A stretch of DNA of 6,451 nucleotides from Actinobacteria bacterium 13_1_20CM_4_69_9 (GCA_001920085.1 MNJC01000025.1:15077-21527); one strand, 5' to 3'; shown: positions 1 to 5,526, numbered from the stretch's first letter. The notes: generated by a model from the letters alone, not told the origin. A program made the numbers and translations.

Positions 1-98
1 CGGTGATCGTCGAAGGCGATCGCGCGACGGTGCGCGAGCCCGGCCGGGACGACTGGACGGCGCAGCTCGGCGAGCTGGTCGAAAGGATCTCCGGATGA
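1..98 (+). CDS. C-terminal end of an upstream gene, possibly histidyl-tRNA synthetase (5' partial)
   Basis: Reading from base 3, an open frame runs 31 codons to a TGA at 96-98, beginning VIVEGDRATVRE and ending QLGELVERISG. Its stop overlaps the aspS start as ATGA, which is typical of co-translated genes. Two things suggest HisRS: hisS commonly lies directly upstream of aspS in bacteria, and HisRS ends in a strand (V-x-V-R-D/E) followed by a short helix (ELVERI) in its anticodon-binding domain, which this tail resembles. The fragment is too short to prove identity, and no HisRS signature motif is inside the window. The reading frame itself is fairly secure; the name is inference from neighbourhood. 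Confidence 0.45.
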   Translation, partial: VIVEGDRATVREPGRDDWTAQLGELVERISG

Positions 99-1846
99 GG
101 TGGCGCGACCTCTATTGCGGTGAGCTCCGGCCGGACGACGTCGGGCGCACCGTCGCCGTCGCCGGCTGGGTCGCGCGGCGCCGAGACCACGGCGGCCTGA
201 TCTTCATCGACCTGCGCGACCACACGGGCCTCGTCCAGCTCGTCGTCAACCCGGAGCGCTCGCCGGCTGCCGAGCAGGCCGCGCACGCGATCCGCTCGGA
301 GTTCGTCGTCCGTGCGAACGGCGAGGTCGTTGCGCGAGCGCCCGACGCGGTCAACCCGAACATCGCGACCGGCGCGGTCGAGATCCAGGTCGACGAGCTG
401 GAGATCGTCGCCCGCTCCGAGCCGCTGCCGTTCCAGCTCGACGACGACAACGTCGAAGAGCCGCTCCGGCTGCGCTACCGCTACCTCGACCTGCGCCGCG
501 ACCGGATGCAGCGCAACCTGCGCCTGTCGGCGACCGTGATCCGTGCGATCCGCGACTCGATGGAGGAGCAGGGCTTCATCGACATCTGGACTCCGACGAT
601 GACGCTCGGCACGCCCGAAGGCGCACGCGACTTCCTCGTTCCGGTGCGCCTGCAGCCCGGCACGTTCTTCGCGCTTGCCCAGTCGCCGCAGCTGTTCAAG
701 CAGACGTTCATGATCGGCGGGCTCGACCGCTACTACCAGATCGCGACGTGCTGGCGCGACGAGGATCTCCGCGCCGACCGGCAGTTCGAGTTCCGCCAGC
801 TCGACCTCGAGCTCGCGTTCCCAACGCGCGAGGAGGTCATGGATGTGCTCGAGCGCGTCGTCGTGGCGTCGTTCGACGCCGTCGGGCGGCCCGCGCCCGA
901 ACGTCCGTTCCACCGACTTTCGTACGCGGACGCCATGCTCCGCTACGGGTCCGACAAGCCCGACACGCGCTTCGGCGTCGAGATCCAGGACGCGACCGAC
1001 GTCACGCGCGGGTCCGAGTTCGGGGTGTTCAAGAACGCCGAGTGCGTTCGCTTCCTCGTGGCGCCCGCCGTCTTCTCCCGCGCGGAGCTACAGCGGCTCG
1101 AGGAATTCGCGAAGGAGTGGGGCGCAAAGGGGCTCGCATATCTCGTCGTGGACGAGTCGGGCGAGCTCCGCTCGCCGATCGCGAAGTTCCTTTCGGCAGA
1201 CGAGCTGGCCGCATTCGCCGCGCCGCCCGGCTCGACCGTCCTCTTCGCGGCCGACAGGCAGGCGATGGTCGAGCGTGTCCTCGGCGCGCTTCGCAGCGAG
1301 CTCGGCGAACGGCTCGGCCTGATCGACACCGACAGGAACGACCTGCTCTGGGTGATCGACTTCCCGCTCTTCCTCGAGGACGAGGAGACCGGTCGATGGA
1401 CGTTCGTCCACCACCCGTTCACGAGCCCGCTCGACGGCCACGAGGACCTGATCGAGAGCGATCCGGGCGCGGCGCTCAGCCAGCACTACGACCTGATCTG
1501 GAACGGGTGGGAGCTCGGCTCCGGCTCGATCAGGATCCATCGTCAGGACATCCAGGAGCGCGTCTTTCGCGCGATGGGGATGACGGACGAGGAGGCGCAG
1601 GCGAAGTTCGGCTGGTTCCTCGAGGCGCTCCAGATGGGCGCGCCGCCGCACGGCGGCTTCGCGCTCGGGATCGAGCGCTTCGTCGCGCTCTTCGCCGGCG
1701 AGGCGAACATCCGCGAGATCATCCCGTTCCCGAAGACGGCGAGCGGATCCGACCCACTCACGGGTGCGCCCTCGCCGACGACGGAGGAACGACTGTCCGA
1801 GCTCGGAATCAGACTGAGGACGCCGCCGGCGCCTAAAGATCGTTAG
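95..1846 (+). CDS. aspS: Aspartyl-tRNA synthetase (probably non-discriminating Asp/Asn type)
   Basis: This class II synthetase activates aspartate with ATP and loads it on tRNA in the cytosol. At 583 residues it has the usual bacterial length. The N-terminal OB-fold anticodon domain covers about 1-110. The catalytic core follows: RYRYLDLRR (127-135), TPEGARDF (173-180), the QSPQLFK aspartate/ATP loop (196-202) and motif 2 RDEDLRADRQ (221-230). A bacterial GAD-type insertion lies at about 286-420. The core resumes with DFPLF (422-426), HHPFTSP (439-445), GSGSIRIH (475-482) and motif 3 GIERF (525-529). Residues matching E. coli Glu171, Gln195, Lys198, Arg217, Arg489 and Arg537 are all present. 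Deviations from the common bacterial text include QFEFRQLDLELAF at motif 2 and IREIIPFPKT near the end. His32-Gly33 matches the His31 position of the non-discriminating Pseudomonas enzyme, where E. coli has Leu. The ATG at 95 overlaps the upstream stop, with an AAAGGA at 82-87 as a plausible ribosome site. Confidence 0.97.
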   Translation: MRWRDLYCGELRPDDVGRTVAVAGWVARRRDHGGLIFIDLRDHTGLVQLVVNPERSPAAEQAAHAIRSEFVVRANGEVVARAPDAVNPNIATGAVEIQVDELEIVARSEPLPFQLDDDNVEEPLRLRYRYLDLRRDRMQRNLRLSATVIRAIRDSMEEQGFIDIWTPTMTLGTPEGARDFLVPVRLQPGTFFALAQSPQLFKQTFMIGGLDRYYQIATCWRDEDLRADRQFEFRQLDLELAFPTREEVMDVLERVVVASFDAVGRPAPERPFHRLSYADAMLRYGSDKPDTRFGVEIQDATDVTRGSEFGVFKNAECVRFLVAPAVFSRAELQRLEEFAKEWGAKGLAYLVVDESGELRSPIAKFLSADELAAFAAPPGSTVLFAADRQAMVERVLGALRSELGERLGLIDTDRNDLLWVIDFPLFLEDEETGRWTFVHHPFTSPLDGHEDLIESDPGAALSQHYDLIWNGWELGSGSIRIHRQDIQERVFRAMGMTDEEAQAKFGWFLEALQMGAPPHGGFALGIERFVALFAGEANIREIIPFPKTASGSDPLTGAPSPTTEERLSELGIRLRTPPAPKDR

Positions 1847-1885
1847 GGCACGGCCGATGAAACCTGTACGTTTCTCCACGGATAG

Positions 1886-2743
1886 ATGGCAGCACAGGAA
1901 CCCGGACAACAACCGTCGCTGACCGCTCTCCCGCGGCTGGAAGACCTGCCGCAGAAGGGCGACGGCTACGACGTAGACGCCGTCCAGAGCGCCTTCGAGG
2001 CGTTTCGCCGGCACTCCTCGCAATTGCAGGCGCAGCTGCGCGTGCTGCAGGCGGCGAGCCGCAGCGGCCAGACGGTGGAGCCGACGGGTCACGCGGTGCG
2101 AATGGACGCGCTGCATCTGATCCGGTCCGCCGCCGAGTTTGCCGACACGGTCGAGGCCGATGCACAGCGCGCGTCCGAGGCCCAGCTGGCGAAGACGGAG
2201 GAAGAGGTCCGCCGCCGGCGCCGGGAACAGCAGGACCGCGACGCCGAGATCGAGCGCTACCGCCAGGAGAGCGAGCGTCAGCGCGCGGAGGTGCTGAACG
2301 CCGCACGGAACGAGGCGCGCGAGCTGCTCGCGAACGCGAACCGCGACGCGACGCAGGAGCTGCGCGAGGCCGAGGCGAAGGGCAACCGCCTGCTCGAGCA
2401 ATCCCGGCACCAGGCGACGGAGCTGACGAACGCGACGCGCGCCGAGGTCGAGCAAACTCTCGAGTGGGCGCGTGCGCAGGCTGGGGCGATCCTCAGCCGC
2501 GCGCAGACCGGTACTGAGCAGCTGCTCGCCGCGGCGGGACTCGGCGAGCAGGAGATCAAGCGTGTCGCCGAGTCGATCGTCGAGGCGGCGAAGGGATCCA
2601 TCGAAGCAACGCGCACGCCGCCCGCGGCGGCTGCGCGCCCGGCGGCACCCGTTGCAGCGCCGCCGGTCTCGTCCGAGCCGGCCGAGGAAGCGGAAGCGCC
2701 CGCGGCCGTGGAAGACGAGTCGCAGCACGAAGAGCAGCCGTAG
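1886..2743 (+). CDS. DivIVA-like coiled-coil protein
   Basis: The 285-residue product has no signal peptide or membrane segment. A short disordered head leads into GDGYDVDAV (25-33) and a helix. This resembles the GYD-x-x-x-V turn at the start of DivIVA-type proteins, the family that binds curved membrane or marks poles and septa. From about 75 to 240 the sequence is almost entirely charged helix rich in Glu, Arg, Gln and Ala, giving a long predicted coiled coil. Part of it (138-180, with ARNEARELL and ANRDA) also recalls ATP-synthase b-subunit-type stalks. The tail (244-285) is Pro/Ala-rich, then acidic. The gene starts 39 bases after aspS at an ATG with only a weak ribosome site. A TACGTT at 1867-1872 could be a -10 box but has no good -35. 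The next gene follows after 9 bases, so the two are probably co-transcribed. The DivIVA link rests on architecture and one short motif; a generic coiled-coil protein is the alternative. Confidence 0.7.
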   Translation: MAAQEPGQQPSLTALPRLEDLPQKGDGYDVDAVQSAFEAFRRHSSQLQAQLRVLQAASRSGQTVEPTGHAVRMDALHLIRSAAEFADTVEADAQRASEAQLAKTEEEVRRRRREQQDRDAEIERYRQESERQRAEVLNAARNEARELLANANRDATQELREAEAKGNRLLEQSRHQATELTNATRAEVEQTLEWARAQAGAILSRAQTGTEQLLAAAGLGEQEIKRVAESIVEAAKGSIEATRTPPAAAARPAAPVAAPPVSSEPAEEAEAPAAVEDESQHEEQP

Positions 2744-2746
2744 GAT
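2742..2746 (+). promoter_or_regulatory. Ribosome binding site for the gene starting at 2753
   Basis: AGGAT overlaps the stop codon of the coiled-coil gene and sits six bases before the GTG at 2753. It supports that non-ATG start and suggests that the two genes are translationally linked. Confidence 0.55.
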
Positions 2747-2752
2747 CCGCAC

Positions 2753-3349
2753 GTGGTCCTCGGGCCCCGGTTCCTGATAGAGGCCGGATTCATCGTTGCC
2801 GTCGCCGTCGTCGCGGGAGTCGCCGACCTCTCCACGTGGGCGATCATCGGCGCCGTGGCCGCCGCGTGGATCCTCGTCGCCCTCGTCGAGATGGCGGTCT
2901 GGGCCCGGCACGCGAGACGACCGAAGACCGGGGGGCCGACCCCGGCCGCCGAGCCGCCGGTCCTCGCGGAGCGCGAGTCCATGGACGAGGTTCCGCAGAG
3001 CCGAGAGGCTCCCCCGGCGCCGAAGATCGCCGCCGCTCCTCCGCCGCCGGAGCCTGAACCGGAGCCCGACCCGGAGCCGGAGCCGGAGCCGGAGCCCGAG
3101 TCGACGCCCGGGCCCGAGCCGGAGGTCGCATACCTCCCGGCGGCCGAGGCCCCGCGCGAGTGGAACCTCTGGGAGCTCGAGCGCGTCGCACGCGACAACG
3201 CGACCGACGACGTGGCCAAGAACGAGGAGCGGGCGTACCTCCTCATGTACCTGCGCGAGTTCGCAGGGCCTGACGGCATGCTGCCGACCGACTTCGACGG
3301 CCTCGTGCGCGACGCTTTCGGCGACGTGCTCCGCGTTGTGGCGCTGTGA
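2753..3349 (+). CDS. Two-helix membrane protein with Pro-Glu linker and conserved C-terminal domain of unknown function
   Basis: The 198-residue product starts at GTG. Two hydrophobic helices (about 7-23 and 28-50) are separated by a short turn. The second is followed by WARHARRPK, so by the positive-inside rule the remainder is probably cytosolic. Residues 55-134 form a disordered linker rich in Pro, Ala and Glu, including a run of alternating Pro-Glu (about 98-124). The end (136-195) is compact and looks folded, with the landmarks EWNLWELERVARD, EERAYLLMYLREFA and LPTDFDGLVRDAFGDVL. I recall similar WN-x-WELE tails in hypothetical proteins of Thermoleophilia but know of no assigned function. 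Lying between a coiled-coil gene and an envelope barrel gene, it may tie a cytosolic scaffold to the membrane; that is inference. Its TGA overlaps the next start as GTGA. Confidence 0.85.
   Translation: MVLGPRFLIEAGFIVAVAVVAGVADLSTWAIIGAVAAAWILVALVEMAVWARHARRPKTGGPTPAAEPPVLAERESMDEVPQSREAPPAPKIAAAPPPPEPEPEPDPEPEPEPEPESTPGPEPEVAYLPAAEAPREWNLWELERVARDNATDDVAKNEERAYLLMYLREFAGPDGMLPTDFDGLVRDAFGDVLRVVAL
3044..3124 (+). repeat. Degenerate CCGGAG-type repeat encoding a Pro-Glu linker
   Basis: A six-base unit close to CCGGAG (Pro-Glu) recurs about a dozen times with small changes (GAACCGGAGCCCGACCCGG and similar), encoding alternating Pro and Glu with one Asp. Such tracts form stiff, extended spacers and tend to vary in length between strains by slippage. 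I see no evidence of phase variation, because the unit is a multiple of three and keeps frame. Confidence 0.8.
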
Positions 3350-3771
3350 GCCCGACGCTCGTGCAGCGCGGCGTCTGGCTCGTCGGCATCTGCTTCGTCG
3401 CAGTGATCGCGGCGGTCGCGATCGCGCGGCGAGGGGACGACAGCTCCGACAAGAACCTCCCGGGCGCCGTTGCGGTGCCCGGCACGAAGAACGGCTACTA
3501 CACCGGACGCGCGGCGCCGTATTCACCGTCGGCCGATCATCCGCGCACCGCGTGCGGGCAGCCGTTCACGGACAGGACGCAGGGCGTCGCCCATCCCGTC
3601 CTCCCCTGCGGCGTGCGCGTGTACATCCGCTTCCACGGCAAGGAGGTGCTGACGCAGGTGATCGACCGCGGCCCGACCGTCCCGGGCCGTGATTTCGACA
3701 TCACCAAGGCGCTCGCGAACCGGCTCGACCTCCACGGCCCGCAGACGATCCAGTGGCGATTTGCGAAGTAG
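3346..3771 (+). CDS. RlpA-like double-psi beta-barrel protein, membrane-anchored
   Basis: The 141-residue product has one hydrophobic N-terminal helix (10-27) followed by RRGDD, probably a signal anchor that puts the rest outside the cell. Residues 49-141 match an RlpA-type double-psi beta-barrel: GYYTGRAAPYS, TACGQPF (68-74), GVAHPVLPCG (80-89), VIDRGPTVPGRDFDIT (105-120) and the closing LHGPQTIQWRF. RlpA proteins bind or cleave peptidoglycan glycan strands. The conserved His (83) and Asp (107) are kept. The position usually Glu in the TASGE segment is Gln72, so catalytic activity is uncertain. Cys70 and Cys88 lie where many RlpA proteins have Ser and Phe, and they could form a disulfide outside the cell. 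I recall this TACG/LPCG pair from other actinobacterial relatives. There is no SPOR domain. The GTG at 3346 overlaps the previous stop, indicating coupling. A lipoprotein Cys is absent at the expected place. Confidence 0.85.
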   Translation: MSPTLVQRGVWLVGICFVAVIAAVAIARRGDDSSDKNLPGAVAVPGTKNGYYTGRAAPYSPSADHPRTACGQPFTDRTQGVAHPVLPCGVRVYIRFHGKEVLTQVIDRGPTVPGRDFDITKALANRLDLHGPQTIQWRFAK

Positions 3772-3775
3772 CGGC

Positions 3776-3781
3776 TACTGT
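3776..3781 (+). promoter_or_regulatory. Possible -10 element for the 6S RNA gene
   Basis: TACTGT fits the actinobacterial TANNNT -10 pattern and would start transcription near 3786-3790, close to the 5' strand of the 6S closing stem. The sequence 17 bases upstream (GTGGCG) is a poor -35. This is tentative and based only on position and pattern. Confidence 0.28.
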
Positions 3782-3782
3782 G

Positions 3783-3943
3783 AGCGAGCCCGATCCTGTT
3801 CGTGGCTCGCGCATTCCAACGTAGAACCAACACCACTGCTGAGGGAGCCCGCGTCCGGCGAGGCGGTACGCCGAAACCGGCAGGGCACCCACCTGGCAAG
3901 TCCAGGTTCACAGCGGGCGCGGGTCACGGCAGGATGGGGCGCT
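3783..3943 (+). ncRNA. ssrS: 6S RNA
   Basis: 6S RNA mimics an open promoter and binds housekeeping RNA polymerase, dampening transcription in slow growth. Hand folding shows the family architecture. The closing stem pairs 3793-3812 with 3917-3935: 19 pairs, two of them G-U, and one bulged T at 3799. It may extend outward through CCC/GGG (3789-3791 with 3937-3939) and AGCG/CGCT (3783-3786 with 3940-3943). A large central bubble follows. Its 3' strand carries the hairpin ACCTGG-CAAGT-CCAGGT (3891-3907), with flanks (CACCC before, TCACAGC after) that resemble E. coli 6S, which has CACCTTG...CAAGG then GTTACAGCC. The terminal arm has GCCC/GGGC (3847-3850 with 3883-3886), CCGG/CCGG (3855-3858 with 3877-3880) and a GGCG-GTA-CGCC tip (3862-3872). 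The total is about 160 nt, a little short for the family. Ends are approximate, and I see no U-rich terminator. Confidence 0.85.
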
Positions 3944-3953
3944 AACGTGACCC
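3921..3953 (+). repeat. 8-base inverted repeat joining the 6S 3' strand to the mnmA leader
   Basis: GGGTCACG (3921-3928) is perfectly complementary to CGTGACCC (3946-3953), with 17 bases between. The left arm is also part of the 6S closing stem, and the right arm ends one base before the mnmA GTG. The two pairings are mutually exclusive. No T-run follows, so it is not a standard intrinsic terminator. It could be chance in GC-rich DNA. Confidence 0.4.
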
Positions 3954-3954
3954 C

Positions 3955-5115
3955 GTGATCCAGCTGCTCGGAGACTCCGCGCGGGGCGCCGACTTCGCGC
4001 TCGTCCGCCTCACGGTCGACGGCGACCGAATCGTGGCGGCCGACGCGCCGGGCCTCGACCGACCGCTGGTCGGGCTGACGCTGCTCGAAGCCGCCGCGGT
4101 CGGCGGCAAGACACTCGCGGTCGACGCGCTCGCGAACGCGATCGGCCCGGCGTTCAGCGCGCCGCGCTCACCCGGGCGCGTCGCGGTCGCGATGAGCGGC
4201 GGAGTCGACAGCGCCGTCGCCCTCGTGCGCTCGCTTCCCGACGCGATCGGGGTGACGCTCCGCCTCTGGCTCGATCCCGACGGGCCAGACGCCGAGCGGG
4301 CGTGCTGCTCGCCCGAAGCGGTGATCGCGGCCCGCGAGACGTGCCACGCGCTTGGCGTCCCGCACGTCACGCTCGACCTGCGCGAGGACTTCCGTCGCGC
4401 CGTCGTCGATCCGTTCGTGCGCGGCTACGAGCGCGGCGAGACGCCGAATCCGTGCATGCGCTGCAACGGCGCTTTCCGCTTCGGCCGGCTGCTCGCGTTC
4501 CCCCGCCATGCGGGCGCCGACGTGCTCGCGACCGGGCACTACGCGCGCATCGTCGAGCATCGCGGTCAGCGGCTGCTCGCGCGCGCGGCCGATCCGGACA
4601 AGGACCAGTCGTACATGCTCGCGCGGCTTGATCCGGCGAAGCTCGAACGCATCGTCTTCCCCCTCGGCGAGCAGACGAAGGCCGAGACCCGCGCCGAGGC
4701 GGAGCGCGCCGGCCTCACCGTCGCGCGGCGAAAGGAAAGTCAGGAGGCGTGCTTCCTCGCCGGAGACGACTATCGCGCGTTCCTCGAGCGTCATGGGCTC
4801 GAGGCACGCGAGGGCGCGATCGTGGACGAGGAGGGCCGAGAGCTCGGCCGCCATGCAGGGCACTGGCGCTTCACCCCGGGGCAGCGGAGGGGGCTCGGCG
4901 TCTCGTCGGCGCAGCCGCTCTATGCGCTCCGCTCCGATATGCGCACGAACACCGTCGTCGTCGGGCCCCGCCTGTCTCTCGCCCGCACGTCGGTCGAGGC
5001 GACCGGTCGGCTGTACGTGCCGGTCGAGCGCGCAGAGGTCAAGCTCCGTTACCGCTCCGAGGCTGTCTCCGCATTCGAACCGGAACCACGGCGCGCGCTT
5101 CCTCGTTGTACCTAG
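3955..5115 (+). CDS. mnmA: tRNA-uridine 2-sulfurtransferase MnmA with degenerate IscU-like N-terminal extension
   Basis: MnmA makes 2-thiouridine at wobble position 34 of tRNAs for Lys, Glu and Gln, adenylating the base and then adding sulfur. The ATP PP-loop is SGGVDS (81-86). The two catalytic cysteines are Cys170 in NPCMRCN (E. coli Cys102) and Cys266 in ESQEACFLAG (E. coli Cys199). ATGHYAR (192-198), KDQSYMLARL (216-225) and TPGQRRGLG (307-315) are also family text, and a CCS at 117-119 occurs in many relatives. Residues 1-74 precede the normal start. They hold LVRLTVDGDRIVAADAPG and a Gly-rich two-helix segment, reading like a worn-down IscU/NifU scaffold domain without any cysteine. The C-terminus stops soon after VKLRYRSEAV, about 35-40 residues before the usual GQ-x-AVLY end. 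An in-frame TAA at 3943 makes the GTG at 3955 the first possible start; its ribosome site is poor. GTG at 4033 is an alternative. Confidence 0.93.
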   Translation: MIQLLGDSARGADFALVRLTVDGDRIVAADAPGLDRPLVGLTLLEAAAVGGKTLAVDALANAIGPAFSAPRSPGRVAVAMSGGVDSAVALVRSLPDAIGVTLRLWLDPDGPDAERACCSPEAVIAARETCHALGVPHVTLDLREDFRRAVVDPFVRGYERGETPNPCMRCNGAFRFGRLLAFPRHAGADVLATGHYARIVEHRGQRLLARAADPDKDQSYMLARLDPAKLERIVFPLGEQTKAETRAEAERAGLTVARRKESQEACFLAGDDYRAFLERHGLEAREGAIVDEEGRELGRHAGHWRFTPGQRRGLGVSSAQPLYALRSDMRTNTVVVGPRLSLARTSVEATGRLYVPVERAEVKLRYRSEAVSAFEPEPRRALPRCT

Positions 5116-5125
5116 GGGTCGGACT

Positions 5126-5130
5126 GGAGG
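5126..5130 (+). promoter_or_regulatory. Strong ribosome binding site for the RsbW-like gene
   Basis: GGAGG, followed by GA, lies six bases before the GTG at 5137. It is the clearest Shine-Dalgarno in the window and fixes that start. It also suggests that the three-gene cassette downstream is well translated from here. Confidence 0.75.
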
Positions 5131-5136
5131 GACACG

Positions 5137-5526
5137 GTGAGCGGTGACGAGATTCAACTGACGCTGCCTGCGGACGACGCATTCCATCACGTCGCCCACC
5201 TCGTGCTGGGCGGGCTCGCCGCGCGGCTGAACATCAGCGTCGAGAGCCTCGAGGACCTCGAGCTGGCGCTCGACGCGTTGCTCGAGCGCGCGCAGACGGA
5301 CGACGGGGTGACACTACGCGTCCGCGTTTTGGACGGCGAGTTGCGCACGGTGGTCGGCCCGTTCGCGTCAGTGCGCTCGGAGCTCGAGCAGGGCGACGCC
5401 GATGCGCTCAACCTCTCGCGCATCCTCGGCGCCGTTTGCGACAGCGTCGAGATCTCCGACCGCGATGGATCGGAGTGGGTCGAGCTGCCGAAGCGCGTGC
5501 AAACGACGAACGGCCCTGCTGCATGA
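5137..5526 (+). CDS. RsbW-like anti-sigma factor with eroded ATP-binding motifs
   Basis: RsbW/SpoIIAB proteins hold a SigB/SigF-type sigma factor inactive and phosphorylate an anti-anti-sigma partner. This 129-residue product has the small GHKL fold layout: strand QLTLPA (7-12), helix HVAHLVLGGLAAR (18-30), helix ESLEDLELALDALLERA (36-52), paired strands VTLRVRVLDGELRTVVGPF (58-76), then helix LSRILGAVCDSVEI (93-106) and the closing strand GSEWVELPKRV. The family's N-box normally reads like E-A-x-x-N-A. Here it is LALDALLERA, without the Mg/ATP-binding Asn, and the D-x-G-x-G segment after the strands is not visible. Kinase activity therefore looks doubtful, and it may act by binding alone. 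Its TGA overlaps the sigma-factor ATG, strongly implying a functional pair. The call rests on fold pattern and neighbourhood. Confidence 0.72.
   Translation: MSGDEIQLTLPADDAFHHVAHLVLGGLAARLNISVESLEDLELALDALLERAQTDDGVTLRVRVLDGELRTVVGPFASVRSELEQGDADALNLSRILGAVCDSVEISDRDGSEWVELPKRVQTTNGPAA

Noticed and set aside
748..1836. A 362-codon plus-strand frame inside aspS in another frame.
   Set aside because: It is Arg/Ala-rich shadow text, while the aspS frame carries all synthetase motifs across the same bases.
1844..1872. A promoter for the coiled-coil gene, with TACGTT as -10 and TTAGGG as -35.
   Set aside because: The -35 is poor and a TANNNT match is easy to find by chance, so it is too weak to list as a feature.
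1088..3526. An 812-codon open frame on the minus strand spanning aspS, the coiled-coil gene and part of two others.
   Set aside because: It lies opposite well-supported genes, is extremely rich in Arg, Leu and Ala with no domain sense, and is the expected antisense shadow in GC-rich coding DNA.
3888..3915. A tRNA T-arm-like segment (ACCTGG...CCAGGTTCACAGC).
   Set aside because: No acceptor stem, anticodon arm or D-arm can be built around it. The hairpin and flanks fit the 3' bubble hairpin of 6S RNA instead.
3936..3954. A possible intrinsic terminator, GGGG...CCCC.
   Set aside because: It has only four pairs and an 11-base loop, and no T-run follows, so it is not a credible rho-independent terminator.
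4168..5199. A 343-codon minus-strand frame opposite mnmA.
   Set aside because: It mirrors mnmA codons, its composition is low-complexity, and no motif or ribosome site supports it.
5436..5522. A longer start for the sigma factor, adding 29 residues.
   Set aside because: The added residues have no sigma-family similarity and come from the RsbW-like gene read in another frame. The ATG at 5523 overlaps the previous stop and begins the homology.
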